Of a DNA stretch of 32,900 nucleotides, positions 17,892-25,642 are shown in pieces. The first letter of the stretch is position 1; each line of letters opens with the position of its first letter. The position numbers were made by a program, and so were the translations under genes. This DNA comes from Acidobacteriota bacterium (lineage in GTDB: Bacteria > Acidobacteriota > Terriglobia > Terriglobales > Acidobacteriaceae): assembly GCA_021804965.1 (NCBI GenBank), contig JAJZGG010000025.1, positions 1 to 32,900 of the forward strand, given 5' to 3'. Under the pieces are notes generated by a model. The model was not told where the DNA came from. It saw only the letters and a program-made list of their open reading frames with translations, and did no database searches.

Positions 17892-17952
17892 TCTGTCGCC
17901 TCCGCAATTCTGGCCCGCACCGCATCGGCACCCGCACTCAGGGAGAGACGAC

Positions 17953-18981
17953 ATGCGATCCAGAGTTTCCTACTTCCAGACCTTCCGACTTTCAGCCCCC
18001 TGCTGGAAGTTCCTCCTCGGCTCCCTGCTGCTGATGCTGGCGCTCATTCTCTTTGCCACAGAGCCGGCACACAGCATGGGACGCGCGCCCCGGCCAGTGG
18101 CGCATCCCAAGCCCGCGCAGTCGCAGCCCGCAAAGGCTCCGGCGGCCAACGGGCCATCCCCATCGGCCCACATCGTCGGCAACGACACCTGCACCACCTG
18201 CCACTCGGACGAGTCCAAGGCCGTTGACGCCAATGCCCATGCCCGACTCGCACTCCAGCACGGCGGCAAGGGTGCCACCTGCGAGAGCTGCCACGGTGCC
18301 GGCAGCGAGCATGTGGAATCCGGCGGGGATGAAGCCAAGATCTTTTCCTTTGCCAAGGCCACTCCGGCCCAGGGTTCGGCCGTCTGCCTCACCTGCCACG
18401 CGGCGGCCCATCCCAACTACAAGCGCACGGCCCACGGCGAGGCCGGCGTCTCCTGCATCGGCTGCCACAGCGTGCACCACGCAGCCGACACCCAGCAGAC
18501 CCAGAGCCGCCAGGCCATGCTGCGCCAGCCCCAGCCGCAGCTTTGCTACAGCTGCCACACCGACGTCAAACCCGCCTTTCAGCAGGCCTTCCACCACAAG
18601 GTCAATGAAGGCATCATGAGCTGCAACGACTGTCACGATCCCCACGGCAGCTTCCAGAAGAACAATCTGCGCGCCGCCGCTGACCAGAACCAGGTCTGCA
18701 TGAAGTGCCACGCTGATGCGGCCGGACCTTTCGTCTACGAGCATCCGCCGTTGAAGACCGAGGGCTGCACCAGCTGCCACACCCCGCACGGCTCGCAGAA
18801 TCCGCGCCTGCTCACCCAGAACAATGTCAACAACCTCTGCATGCAGTGCCACACCGCCTCGTCGCTGTTCACCGCACCGGGCACGCCGTCCTTCCACAAT
18901 CAGGCCAACCAGTACCAGGCCTGTACTGTCTGCCACACGCAGATCCACGGCTCCAACTCCAGCAATATTTTCTTCAAGTAA
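17953..18981 (+). CDS. Periplasmic decaheme c-type cytochrome (MtrA/PioA/DmsE-like)
   Basis: This 342-residue protein has an N-terminal signal or anchor helix (FLLGSLLLMLALILFA) followed by ten CxxCH haem c motifs between about residues 80 and 328: CTTCH, CESCH, CLTCH, CIGCH, CYSCH, CNDCH, CMKCH, CTSCH, CMQCH, CTVCH. Repeated CxxCHxxHG patterns (CNDCHDPHG, CTSCHTPHG) and extra His residues offer bis-His ligation. Size and haem count fit the DmsE/MtrA/PioA family, which sits inside an outer-membrane barrel and carries electrons through it. Start ATG 17953 has GGGAGAG upstream. The barrel gene follows after nine bases. It needs cytochrome c maturation genes, not present here. Direction of electron flow (oxidation or reduction of external metals) cannot be read from sequence. 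Confidence 0.9.
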   Translation: MRSRVSYFQTFRLSAPCWKFLLGSLLLMLALILFATEPAHSMGRAPRPVAHPKPAQSQPAKAPAANGPSPSAHIVGNDTCTTCHSDESKAVDANAHARLALQHGGKGATCESCHGAGSEHVESGGDEAKIFSFAKATPAQGSAVCLTCHAAAHPNYKRTAHGEAGVSCIGCHSVHHAADTQQTQSRQAMLRQPQPQLCYSCHTDVKPAFQQAFHHKVNEGIMSCNDCHDPHGSFQKNNLRAAADQNQVCMKCHADAAGPFVYEHPPLKTEGCTSCHTPHGSQNPRLLTQNNVNNLCMQCHTASSLFTAPGTPSFHNQANQYQACTVCHTQIHGSNSSNIFFK

Positions 18982-18990
18982 GGGGGAATC

Positions 18991-21369
18991 ATGAAGCGCT
19001 TATCCATCATTCTGCCGCCCCGGATTGCTTCCCCAATCTCTGCCCGGCCCGTCCCTGCATTGCCCGGCGTTGTCTGCCGTCCCATGCCCACCGCAACGGC
19101 ACCCCTTGGTCTGGCTGTGCTGCTGCTGCTTGCCACCCTGGCCCTCCCCGGCACGGCAGCAGCGCAGGCCACGTCGCAACCTGCCGCCGACACCAGCACT
19201 TCGTCGGCTGCCACCCCATCGGCAACTCCGGCCTCTGCTGCGCAGACGCGCAACGATGCCAACCACTACGAAGCGCCCCAGGATCCGGCTCCGCTCAGCC
19301 AGACCGAGGAGAGCGCCAAATTTGCCTCCCAATATAAGATTCACAATGAGATTGAGGTCGGCGGCCACATTGCCCCCGTCGGTGGCAGCGGAGAAACCTA
19401 CGCCACCTTCGTCAACCTCCACACCGGGCCCCGCATTCTCAGCGAGTCCACGGACATGCAGGTTGTCCCCGGAGCCCATCCCCTGCTCTTTGACCATCTG
19501 TCCAGCAACAGTTACGGCTATGGCGGCGACCCCTACAGCGCCACCTTCCTGAACTTCGACAAGGGCAGGATCTACGACTTCGTCGGCAGCTTCCGCCGCG
19601 GTCGCAACTACTTTGACTACGATCTGCTGGCCAACCCGCTGGCGCCTGCCACCACCGGCAGCGTCCCCTACCTCACCTCACCGCATCTGTTCAACACCGT
19701 CCGCAAGATGACCGATGCGCTGCTCACCTTTGGTCCGCTCTCGAACGCCAGCCTCCGCATCGGCTTCAGCCAGAACAACAGTGAAGGCCCGTCGCTGAGC
19801 ACCGTTCACTTCGGCGCCGAAGCGCTGCTGAATCAGAACTGGGACATCCAGACCCAGAACTGGACGCTCGGCATCGACGCCAAGCTGCCGCGCCACTCCA
19901 GCCTGAGCTATGACCACATCATCACCCTCTATCGCCAGTTCACCACCTGGAACCTGGCCATGCTCAACGCCATGCTTTCCAACGGAACCCGGGTCAGCGG
20001 CGGTGTGGACTTTGTGCCTTCCTGGAATGTTCCCTGCGCGGCACCCTTTCTGCCCGGCGGAGCCTACAATCCGGCCTGCAACGGCTACACGGCCTACACG
20101 CGTCAGGCGCCCACGCACCTGTTCACCCCCACCGAGCAGTTCCGCTTCCACAGCGCAGCCATTCCGCGTCTGGATATGAACGGCCGCTTCGTATACAGCG
20201 GCAGCACTGCCACGCTCGACAACTTCAACGAAACCTTTGCCGGCAATGAATCCCGCGTCAAGCTGCTTGGCTCGGTGGAAACCGGTGCCGCCCGCATTCG
20301 CCGCGTGAACACCAGTGCCGACTACGCCGTCCTGTGGCAGGTCGCCCACAACTTCACCCTCTCCAACGTTGTGGACTATCAGTACTGGCGCATCCCGGGC
20401 ACCAACAGCTTCACCACCCTCAACTACACCGGCACTTCCATGCTGGCCACGCCCACCCCACCCACCTCCACTCCGGCTCCCGTGGCCGACTACCAGTGGA
20501 TCAACCAGAAGTGGACCTCCGATACGGTGCTTGCCAACTGGGAGGCCTTCAGCCGCGGCAACTTCTCGCTCGGCTACCGCTATCGCACCCGCACCATTAA
20601 GGACAGCCTGGGCGACAACATCCCCATCCATGAGGACTGGGTGCTCTTCGGCTCCGTCCTGCAGCCGGTCTCCCAGCTCCGCATCAACGTCAACGTCGAT
20701 GCCATGTCTGCCGACCGTGCCTACACCCGCATCAGCCCGCGACAGAGCCAGCACTACGTTGTCCGCTCCACCTACAAGCCGGAGAAGTGGATGACCTTCA
20801 CCGGCGCCGTCAACATCTTCGAGAGCCGCGACAATGTGCAGTACGTCCACGCCCTCCAGCACAACCGCAATTACTCCCTCGGCACGGTTCTCACCTGCGG
20901 CGGCAACTGGTCCGTGGACGCCAACTATGCCTACACCAGCGTCTACTCCACCGTCACGGAGTGCTACACCGTCACCCCGGCACCAGCCAACCCCGTCGCC
21001 GCCCAGGACCCGGCCTGCATCGCCCTCGGCACGCCCTACCAGACCAACGACTACTACAACGTGCCCACCCAGACCGGCTCCATCGGCTTCGTCTTTGCGC
21101 CCTTCTCGCGCATTCACTCCACCCTTGGCTACCGCGCCACGGCCGTCAACGGCAACGCAGCCACCATCAACGTCCGTCAGGTGGACGGCTCGCTGCAGTC
21201 CGTCTACCAGACCCCCTACTTCACCGTTGCCTATGACCTGCAGAACAACTGGCAGTGGAGAGGCAGCTACGACTACTACGGCTACAGCGAAGGCAGCCCC
21301 ATTGGACCTGTCGGCGCACGCCAGTTCCACGGCAACGTCTACACCCTCTCGGTGCGCTATGCCTTCTAG
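18991..21369 (+). CDS. MtrB/PioB-like outer-membrane beta-barrel protein
   Basis: This 792-residue protein has a signal peptide (APLGLAVLLLLATLALPGTAAAQA) after a long n-region, then a Ser/Thr/Ala linker to about residue 90. A long series of amphipathic strands follows, with many Tyr, Asn and Thr and alternating aromatics, ending in LSVRYAF with the terminal Phe expected of outer-membrane barrels. Length fits the decaheme-associated MtrB/PioB family, whose members sheath the decaheme cytochrome. I see no N-terminal CxxC such as MtrB carries; the Cys residues lie in apparent loops (CAAPFLPGGAYNPAC and near 650-690). Family assignment rests mainly on adjacency and architecture. ATG 18991 follows GGGGGA. 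An internal ATG at 19084 would give a shorter signal peptide and is an alternative start. Confidence 0.8.
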   Translation: MKRLSIILPPRIASPISARPVPALPGVVCRPMPTATAPLGLAVLLLLATLALPGTAAAQATSQPAADTSTSSAATPSATPASAAQTRNDANHYEAPQDPAPLSQTEESAKFASQYKIHNEIEVGGHIAPVGGSGETYATFVNLHTGPRILSESTDMQVVPGAHPLLFDHLSSNSYGYGGDPYSATFLNFDKGRIYDFVGSFRRGRNYFDYDLLANPLAPATTGSVPYLTSPHLFNTVRKMTDALLTFGPLSNASLRIGFSQNNSEGPSLSTVHFGAEALLNQNWDIQTQNWTLGIDAKLPRHSSLSYDHIITLYRQFTTWNLAMLNAMLSNGTRVSGGVDFVPSWNVPCAAPFLPGGAYNPACNGYTAYTRQAPTHLFTPTEQFRFHSAAIPRLDMNGRFVYSGSTATLDNFNETFAGNESRVKLLGSVETGAARIRRVNTSADYAVLWQVAHNFTLSNVVDYQYWRIPGTNSFTTLNYTGTSMLATPTPPTSTPAPVADYQWINQKWTSDTVLANWEAFSRGNFSLGYRYRTRTIKDSLGDNIPIHEDWVLFGSVLQPVSQLRINVNVDAMSADRAYTRISPRQSQHYVVRSTYKPEKWMTFTGAVNIFESRDNVQYVHALQHNRNYSLGTVLTCGGNWSVDANYAYTSVYSTVTECYTVTPAPANPVAAQDPACIALGTPYQTNDYYNVPTQTGSIGFVFAPFSRIHSTLGYRATAVNGNAATINVRQVDGSLQSVYQTPYFTVAYDLQNNWQWRGSYDYYGYSEGSPIGPVGARQFHGNVYTLSVRYAF

Positions 21370-21469
21370 GTTTCAACACATGTTCCTGCTCTCCGCGGCC
21401 AGACCCTCCCGTCTGGCCGCGCAGGGTCTGTCCCAACCCGCAACCATCCGAACCGGAGGTCACCATCCC

Positions 21470-21859
21470 ATGACACGCATTCCTGTCTGCCTCGCCCAAA
21501 CTTCCAATCCCTCGGCAACACCAGCCCATCGTCCGGCAACGGGCCGCCTGCTTCCGGCCGTCTTTGTCGCGCTCGCACTGCTGGCGCCGGTTGCCGCCCG
21601 TGCCCAAAGCTCGGGAGCCGATGTCTACAAGGCCAAATGCCAGATGTGCCACGGTGCCGATCTGAAGGGCAACACCCCCGGCGGCAAGATGACCCACGCC
21701 CAGCCGCTGGATTCGCCCGAGGCCATCCACAAGACCGATGCCGAGATGATCGCCGTCACCCGCAATGGCAAGGAGAAGATGCCCGCCTTTGCCGCCAAGC
21801 TCTCTGACGCCCAGATCAAGTCCGTCATCGCCTACATCCGCACCCTGCAGAAGAAGTAG
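21470..21859 (+). CDS. Monoheme cytochrome c (class I)
   Basis: This 129-residue protein has an N-terminal signal sequence (LLPAVFVALALLAPVAARAQ) and one haem domain. KCQMCHGADLKG carries the CxxCH motif and KEKMPAFAAKL supplies the Met axial ligand, followed by the last helix QIKSVIAYIRTLQKK. This is a small soluble class I c-type cytochrome of the periplasm. Start ATG 21470 has GGAGGT nine bases upstream. It lies 100 bases after the barrel gene and 99 bases before the membrane cytochrome. The inferred role is a mobile carrier between the membrane-anchored multiheme protein and the decaheme conduit. Confidence 0.9.
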   Translation: MTRIPVCLAQTSNPSATPAHRPATGRLLPAVFVALALLAPVAARAQSSGADVYKAKCQMCHGADLKGNTPGGKMTHAQPLDSPEAIHKTDAEMIAVTRNGKEKMPAFAAKLSDAQIKSVIAYIRTLQKK

Positions 21860-21958
21860 CAGCCCGGCAGCCGGGCCGGAGGCAGAATTCCAACCCTCCC
21901 CGGTTGCCTGATTCCCCGGCTTCCGTCCCACTTCGTTCCCCACTCAGGAGGCTTTCCC

Positions 21959-23389
21959 ATGTCGGCATTCCAGTACATCCGCGAGCAATGGCTTCGTCCG
22001 GCCCTGTTCTTCGGCAACAACCTCCTCAGTCTTCTCGGAGGCGCGATCACCAGCGCCTCCGCCTTTGTGCTCATCGGCTTCTGGCTCATCGACGCCTTCG
22101 GTCACGGCGGCTCCCAGAATCCCTACCTCGGCATCATCCTCGACTTCTTCCTGCCGGCCCTGTTTCTGCTCGGCCTCATCCTCATTCCCATCGGCATGCT
22201 CCTGCGCCGTGCCCGGCTCCGCCGCGCCGGGCAGCTTCCCGCCGCCTATCCCCGCATCGATTTCAGCGATCCGGTCTTCCGCCACGGCGTCGACATTGTC
22301 CTCATCGCCACCTTCTGCAACTTCGTCATCCTGGGCACGGCCACCTATCGTGGGGTCGCCTATATGGACACCGTCAGCTTCTGCGGTGCCACCTGCCACG
22401 TCATGGCGCCGGAAGGCACCGCCTACCCCGTCTCCACTCACTCCGGCGTCGCCTGCGTGGACTGCCACATCGGCCACGGCGTCGGCGGATACATCTCGGC
22501 CAAGGTCAATGGAACCCGCCAGCTCCTGGATGTGCTTCGCCACCACTATCCCACGCCCATCCAGCCCAATGACATGCTGCCCCCCGCCAGCCAGACCTGC
22601 CTCAACTGCCACCGGGCCGACGCCTGGATCGGCGACCGCATCCGCATCCAGACCACCTTTGCCGATGACGCGACCAACACCCGCTCCCGCACCCTGATCC
22701 TGCTGCATGTGGGCGGCCGCAACCTCGACGGACAGCTCTCCGGCATTCACGGTGCCCATCTGGGCCACATCGAGTACATCTCCACCGACGCCTCCCACCA
22801 GACCATCCACTACGTTGCCCACACCGCCGCCGACGGCACCGTCACCGAGTACACCGACACCGACCGCAAGTCCGCCATGACCGGCATCCGCCGCACCATG
22901 GACTGCACCGACTGCCACAACCGCGTCGCGCACTCCTTCCAAACCCCTGCCCGGGCGCTCGACCAGAGCATGCTCGCCGGACTCATCAGCCCCAGCCTGC
23001 CCTACATCCACAAGCAGGCACTGGCACTGCTGCAGGCCAGCTACCCGGACCAGAAGCAGGCCCTCACCGCCATCCAGACCAGCCTCGACCACTACTACCA
23101 GACCAACTATCCCGCCATCTGGCAGAGCAGCCAGCTCCAGATCACCCAGGCGGCCTCGCGTCTGGCCGTCCTCTGGGGCCAGAATGTCTTTCCCTTCATG
23201 AAGGTCACCTGGGGCACCCATCCCAACAACCTGGGCCACAACGACTACCCCGGCTGCACCCGCTGCCATGACGGCAGCCACAACTCCGCCTCCGGCAAAT
23301 CCATCGCCAGCGACTGTGCCACCTGCCACAACGTCCTCACCCTCGACGACAGCAACCGCAAGCAGCTGGCCGACCTCGGCATCCAGTAG
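21959..23389 (+). CDS. Membrane-anchored multiheme cytochrome, NapC/NirT-like
   Basis: This is a 476-residue inner-membrane cytochrome. Two N-terminal transmembrane helices (GGAITSASAFVLIGFWLIDAF; LDFFLPALFLLGLILIPIGML) are followed by a third (VLIATFCNFVILGTATYRG). The third leads directly into a NapC/NrfH-like haem region (CGATCHVMAP...CVDCHIGHG). Five standard motifs are present (CVDCH, CLNCH, CTDCH, CTRCH, CATCH). The first site is CGATCH (residues 142-147), with three residues between the cysteines instead of two. NapC/NirT proteins oxidise menaquinol or ubiquinol and pass electrons to periplasmic cytochromes. Here it could feed the decaheme conduit, a CymA-like role, or run in reverse. 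ATG 21959 has AGGAGG upstream. The segment between haems 3 and 4 is a long, unusual insert. Confidence 0.85.
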   Translation: MSAFQYIREQWLRPALFFGNNLLSLLGGAITSASAFVLIGFWLIDAFGHGGSQNPYLGIILDFFLPALFLLGLILIPIGMLLRRARLRRAGQLPAAYPRIDFSDPVFRHGVDIVLIATFCNFVILGTATYRGVAYMDTVSFCGATCHVMAPEGTAYPVSTHSGVACVDCHIGHGVGGYISAKVNGTRQLLDVLRHHYPTPIQPNDMLPPASQTCLNCHRADAWIGDRIRIQTTFADDATNTRSRTLILLHVGGRNLDGQLSGIHGAHLGHIEYISTDASHQTIHYVAHTAADGTVTEYTDTDRKSAMTGIRRTMDCTDCHNRVAHSFQTPARALDQSMLAGLISPSLPYIHKQALALLQASYPDQKQALTAIQTSLDHYYQTNYPAIWQSSQLQITQAASRLAVLWGQNVFPFMKVTWGTHPNNLGHNDYPGCTRCHDGSHNSASGKSIASDCATCHNVLTLDDSNRKQLADLGIQ

Positions 23390-23422
23390 CTGATCCGGCA
23401 GAGGCCTGGGGCGGTGCATCTG

Positions 23423-23468
23423 CTCTGGGCCCGCTGACTCTGGGCCCAGCCGACTCTGGGCCCGCCGG
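23423..23468. repeat. Three tandem 15-16-base repeats with GGGCCC cores
   Basis: CTCTGGGCCCGCTGA-like units start at 23423, 23438 and 23454, beginning 34 bases past the end of the membrane cytochrome gene. Each GGGCCC core is self-complementary, so alternative hairpins can form. Confidence 0.7.
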
Positions 23469-23810
23469 CTCCATGACGATCCGGTGAAAATCCCGCAGCC
23501 GATGCAACACTTTCCCACCCTCCGGCATCGGATCATCAGCAAAAGAAAGCGATTCCTGCGCCAGCTCCGGCGGATCCGGACTCCGCGTGGGCCTCGTTTC
23601 CGGCAGTCGGCCGTGCCATCGGGGATCGGGGCAGGATAAACGCAAGCCAGTCTCCGGCCAGTCCGAGCAGACCGCAGGGGCAACTTCCCCACCGGTCTGG
23701 CCAGTCGGCTCCATCGCACCGCCCGCAGCCCCGGCCAACAAGCCGAAGGCCGCAGCAACCGCAGGAACGATTACAGCTCAGGGTCGGCAGTTTCGCATTT
23801 TCGATTCAAG

Positions 23811-23851
23811 ATCAGGATTCAAGACTAGAATTCAGAATCAGGATTCAAGAC
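23811..23851. repeat. Direct repeat ATCAGGATTCAAGAC, two copies
   Basis: Identical 15-base copies occur at 23811-23825 and 23837-23851, 26 bases apart, in AT-richer DNA directly before the 23859 gene. They flank a TAGAAT -10-like hexamer. Binding of a regulator on one DNA face is possible. Confidence 0.6.
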
Positions 23852-23858
23852 CAGCAGC

Positions 23859-24299
23859 ATGCGCCAGTCGCACTCCAACTCGACGCTCTCCGCCGTACTG
23901 CCCGCGCGGCACCGCTTCCGTGCGATGGTGGTGCTGCTTGCGCTGGCCGTTGTCACCTGGGGTGTCGGTTATCGCGCATCGCTCTATTCCAGCCAGAGCC
24001 TGGTCAGCAACTCGCTGCCCCCGGCCCGCATGCTCGCGCATCGCGCCTGTCCGGAGCGCAATCCGGGGCGCTACTCTGCGCGGGGAGCTGCGCGTCTGCA
24101 CCGCATGTGGCGCCCGGTGCTGCATCAGAACACGAATCAGAACACGCATCTGGCCACCCATCTGGCCATTCTGCTTCCGGCCAGCTCCGGCGCGGCGGCT
24201 GCGGGTGTTCGCCAGGCTTCCTCCATTCGACCCGCTCGGGGCCTGGGTGCCCGGTTGTCCCGGCTTGGACTGCCGCGTCCGCCGCCTGTCGCGGCCTGA
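23859..24299 (+). CDS. Small membrane-anchored protein, unknown function
   Basis: This 146-residue protein has a single N-terminal membrane helix (AMVVLLALAVVTWGVGYRASLY, about residues 22-43). The rest is Ala/Arg/Leu-rich and of low complexity, ending in RLGLPRPPPVAA. Codons throughout favour G or C in the third position, which supports coding. No ribosome site is visible before ATG 23859, so the start is uncertain. It lies 98 bases upstream of the efflux adaptor gene and may be co-transcribed. The family is not recognised, and the second half could be a degraded sequence. Confidence 0.5.
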   Translation: MRQSHSNSTLSAVLPARHRFRAMVVLLALAVVTWGVGYRASLYSSQSLVSNSLPPARMLAHRACPERNPGRYSARGAARLHRMWRPVLHQNTNQNTHLATHLAILLPASSGAAAAGVRQASSIRPARGLGARLSRLGLPRPPPVAA

Positions 24300-24397
24300 G
24301 CCGCATCTCTCCGGCCCTGCGTGGCAGCCCTCGGGGTGCAGCCTTCGCTTCGGTTCTTCTCCTCTATCTCTGACTCCAGCTTTTGAAAGGTGGACAC

Positions 24398-25642
24398 GTG
24401 TTTCGCAAGCGCTCTCTCTGGATTCTGCTGCTCGTGGTGGCAGCCATCATCATCGTCGTCGTGGTTCGCAGCCGCAAACCGGCTGCTGCGCCGCAAAAGG
24501 CACTTTCGGCCGCCGTTGCCGTCGCGCAACAGGGCGATCTGACCGCGCAGCTCCAGGTGGCCGGCCAGTTCATCCCCTACCAGAACGTGGACGTCCATGC
24601 CAAGGTCTCCGGTTACGTCCGCTGGATCAAGGTGGATATCGGCGACATCGTGCATACCAACGAGGTCATGGCCAAGCTCGACGTGCCCGAACTCCGCGAT
24701 CAACTGGCCGAGACCAAGGCTGCCGTCCAGCACGCCCAGGCCCAGGTGGTCCGGGAAAAGGATGAGGTTGCCAACGCCGATGCCGCCTATCGCGCCATCC
24801 ACCTCAACTACACCCGTCTGGCCGAAGCCGCCAAGGAGCGCCCGGGGCTCATCGCCCAGCAGGAGATCGACGACTATCAGGCCCGCGATCTGGAAGCGGC
24901 CGCCAAGATTGACGTCGCCAAGGCATCCTATGAAGCGGCCCAGCAGCAGTTGAGCCTGGCCAAGTCCAACCAGGATCGCGTCTCGGCGCTCTACGCCTAC
25001 ACCGACATCGTCTCGCCCTACAACGGCGTCGTCACCTTCCGCTACGCCGATACCGGAGCGCTGGTGCCGGCCGGAACCAGCTCCAACGGAACCAATACCA
25101 ATACCGAGTCCATGCCCGTCGTCAAAGTCGCCGAGAGCGACCTGCTCCGTCTCCGCATGCCGGTGCCGGAGTCCGACGTGCCCTATATCGACATCGGCGG
25201 CAAGGTGGACGTTCACGTGGATGCCACCGGCGAAGTCTTCCCCGGCAAGATCATCCGCTTCACCCGCGCGCTTGATCCTTCCACCCGCACCATGCTCACC
25301 GAGGTGGACGTGCCCAATCCCACGCTCAAGCTCACCCCGGGCATGTACGCCGAGACCACCTTCTACCTGCACACCAAGCACAATGCCATCTTCGTTCCCG
25401 CGCAGGCCGTGGTCACCTCCGGCAACAGCTACTACATCCTCGTCCTGGATGCCACCAACCACGTGGAAAAGCGCATTGTCCATCTGGGTATCCAGACCCC
25501 GAACAAGACTGAGATCATCGATGGCGGCCTCAAGGCCGGAGAACAGGTCATTGCCGCCGGCCAGGACAACTATCGCGAGGGTGACCTCGTCGATCCCCAT
25601 CCGGCCTTCATTCCCACAGCGGCGCAGGAGGAAGGCAAATAA
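24398..25642 (+). CDS. RND efflux periplasmic adaptor (membrane fusion protein)
   Basis: This 414-residue HlyD/AcrA-type adaptor links the inner-membrane pump to the outer-membrane channel. An N-terminal anchor helix (LWILLLVVAAIIIVVVV) is followed by the lipoyl half-motif VSGYVRWIKVDIGDIVHTNEVMAKLD. A coiled-coil hairpin runs over about residues 95-190, rich in Ala, Gln and Lys. The second lipoyl half (DIVSPYNGVVTFRYADTGALVPAG) and the beta-barrel domain (VPYIDIGGKVDVHVDA, LTPGMYAETTFYL) complete the fold. The start is GTG 24398 with AAAGG seven bases upstream. An in-frame TTG 15 bases earlier would place the ribosome site inside the gene. Its stop abuts the pump gene start, so translation is likely coupled. 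Confidence 0.92.
   Translation: MFRKRSLWILLLVVAAIIIVVVVRSRKPAAAPQKALSAAVAVAQQGDLTAQLQVAGQFIPYQNVDVHAKVSGYVRWIKVDIGDIVHTNEVMAKLDVPELRDQLAETKAAVQHAQAQVVREKDEVANADAAYRAIHLNYTRLAEAAKERPGLIAQQEIDDYQARDLEAAAKIDVAKASYEAAQQQLSLAKSNQDRVSALYAYTDIVSPYNGVVTFRYADTGALVPAGTSSNGTNTNTESMPVVKVAESDLLRLRMPVPESDVPYIDIGGKVDVHVDATGEVFPGKIIRFTRALDPSTRTMLTEVDVPNPTLKLTPGMYAETTFYLHTKHNAIFVPAQAVVTSGNSYYILVLDATNHVEKRIVHLGIQTPNKTEIIDGGLKAGEQVIAAGQDNYREGDLVDPHPAFIPTAAQEEGK

Larger units (their letters stand above)
17531..17952 (+). other. Regulatory region upstream of the cytochrome operon
   Basis: These 422 bases hold no gene. In order they contain: a perfect 11-base-stem hairpin after araB; a short operator-like inverted repeat; a possible sigma-70 promoter; a perfect CRP-type palindrome with a properly spaced -10-like element; a small GACCC-TTC-GGGTC hairpin near 17731; and a tandem 15-base repeat near 17862. 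The density of signals suggests a tightly regulated operon with a leader of up to about 225 bases. Confidence 0.65.
23390..23858 (+). other. Intergenic region after the cytochrome operon
   Basis: These 469 bases carry no convincing gene; the open frames lack ribosome sites and look like shadow frames. Two repeat clusters are present (listed separately), the first possibly a terminator-like structure from GGGCCC palindromes. A pocket of AT-richer DNA at 23790-23855 could contain the promoter for the next genes (TAGAAT at 23826-23831 as a -10). Confidence 0.5.

Noticed and set aside
17721-17952. Cyclic-dinucleotide (GEMM-type) riboswitch before the cytochrome operon
   Set aside because: Such elements control cytochromes in some bacteria, but the conserved core was not found here.
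21944-23758. 604-residue open frame antisense to the membrane cytochrome
   Set aside because: The sense strand encodes haem motifs with matching ribosome sites, so the antisense frame is a by-product of codon bias.
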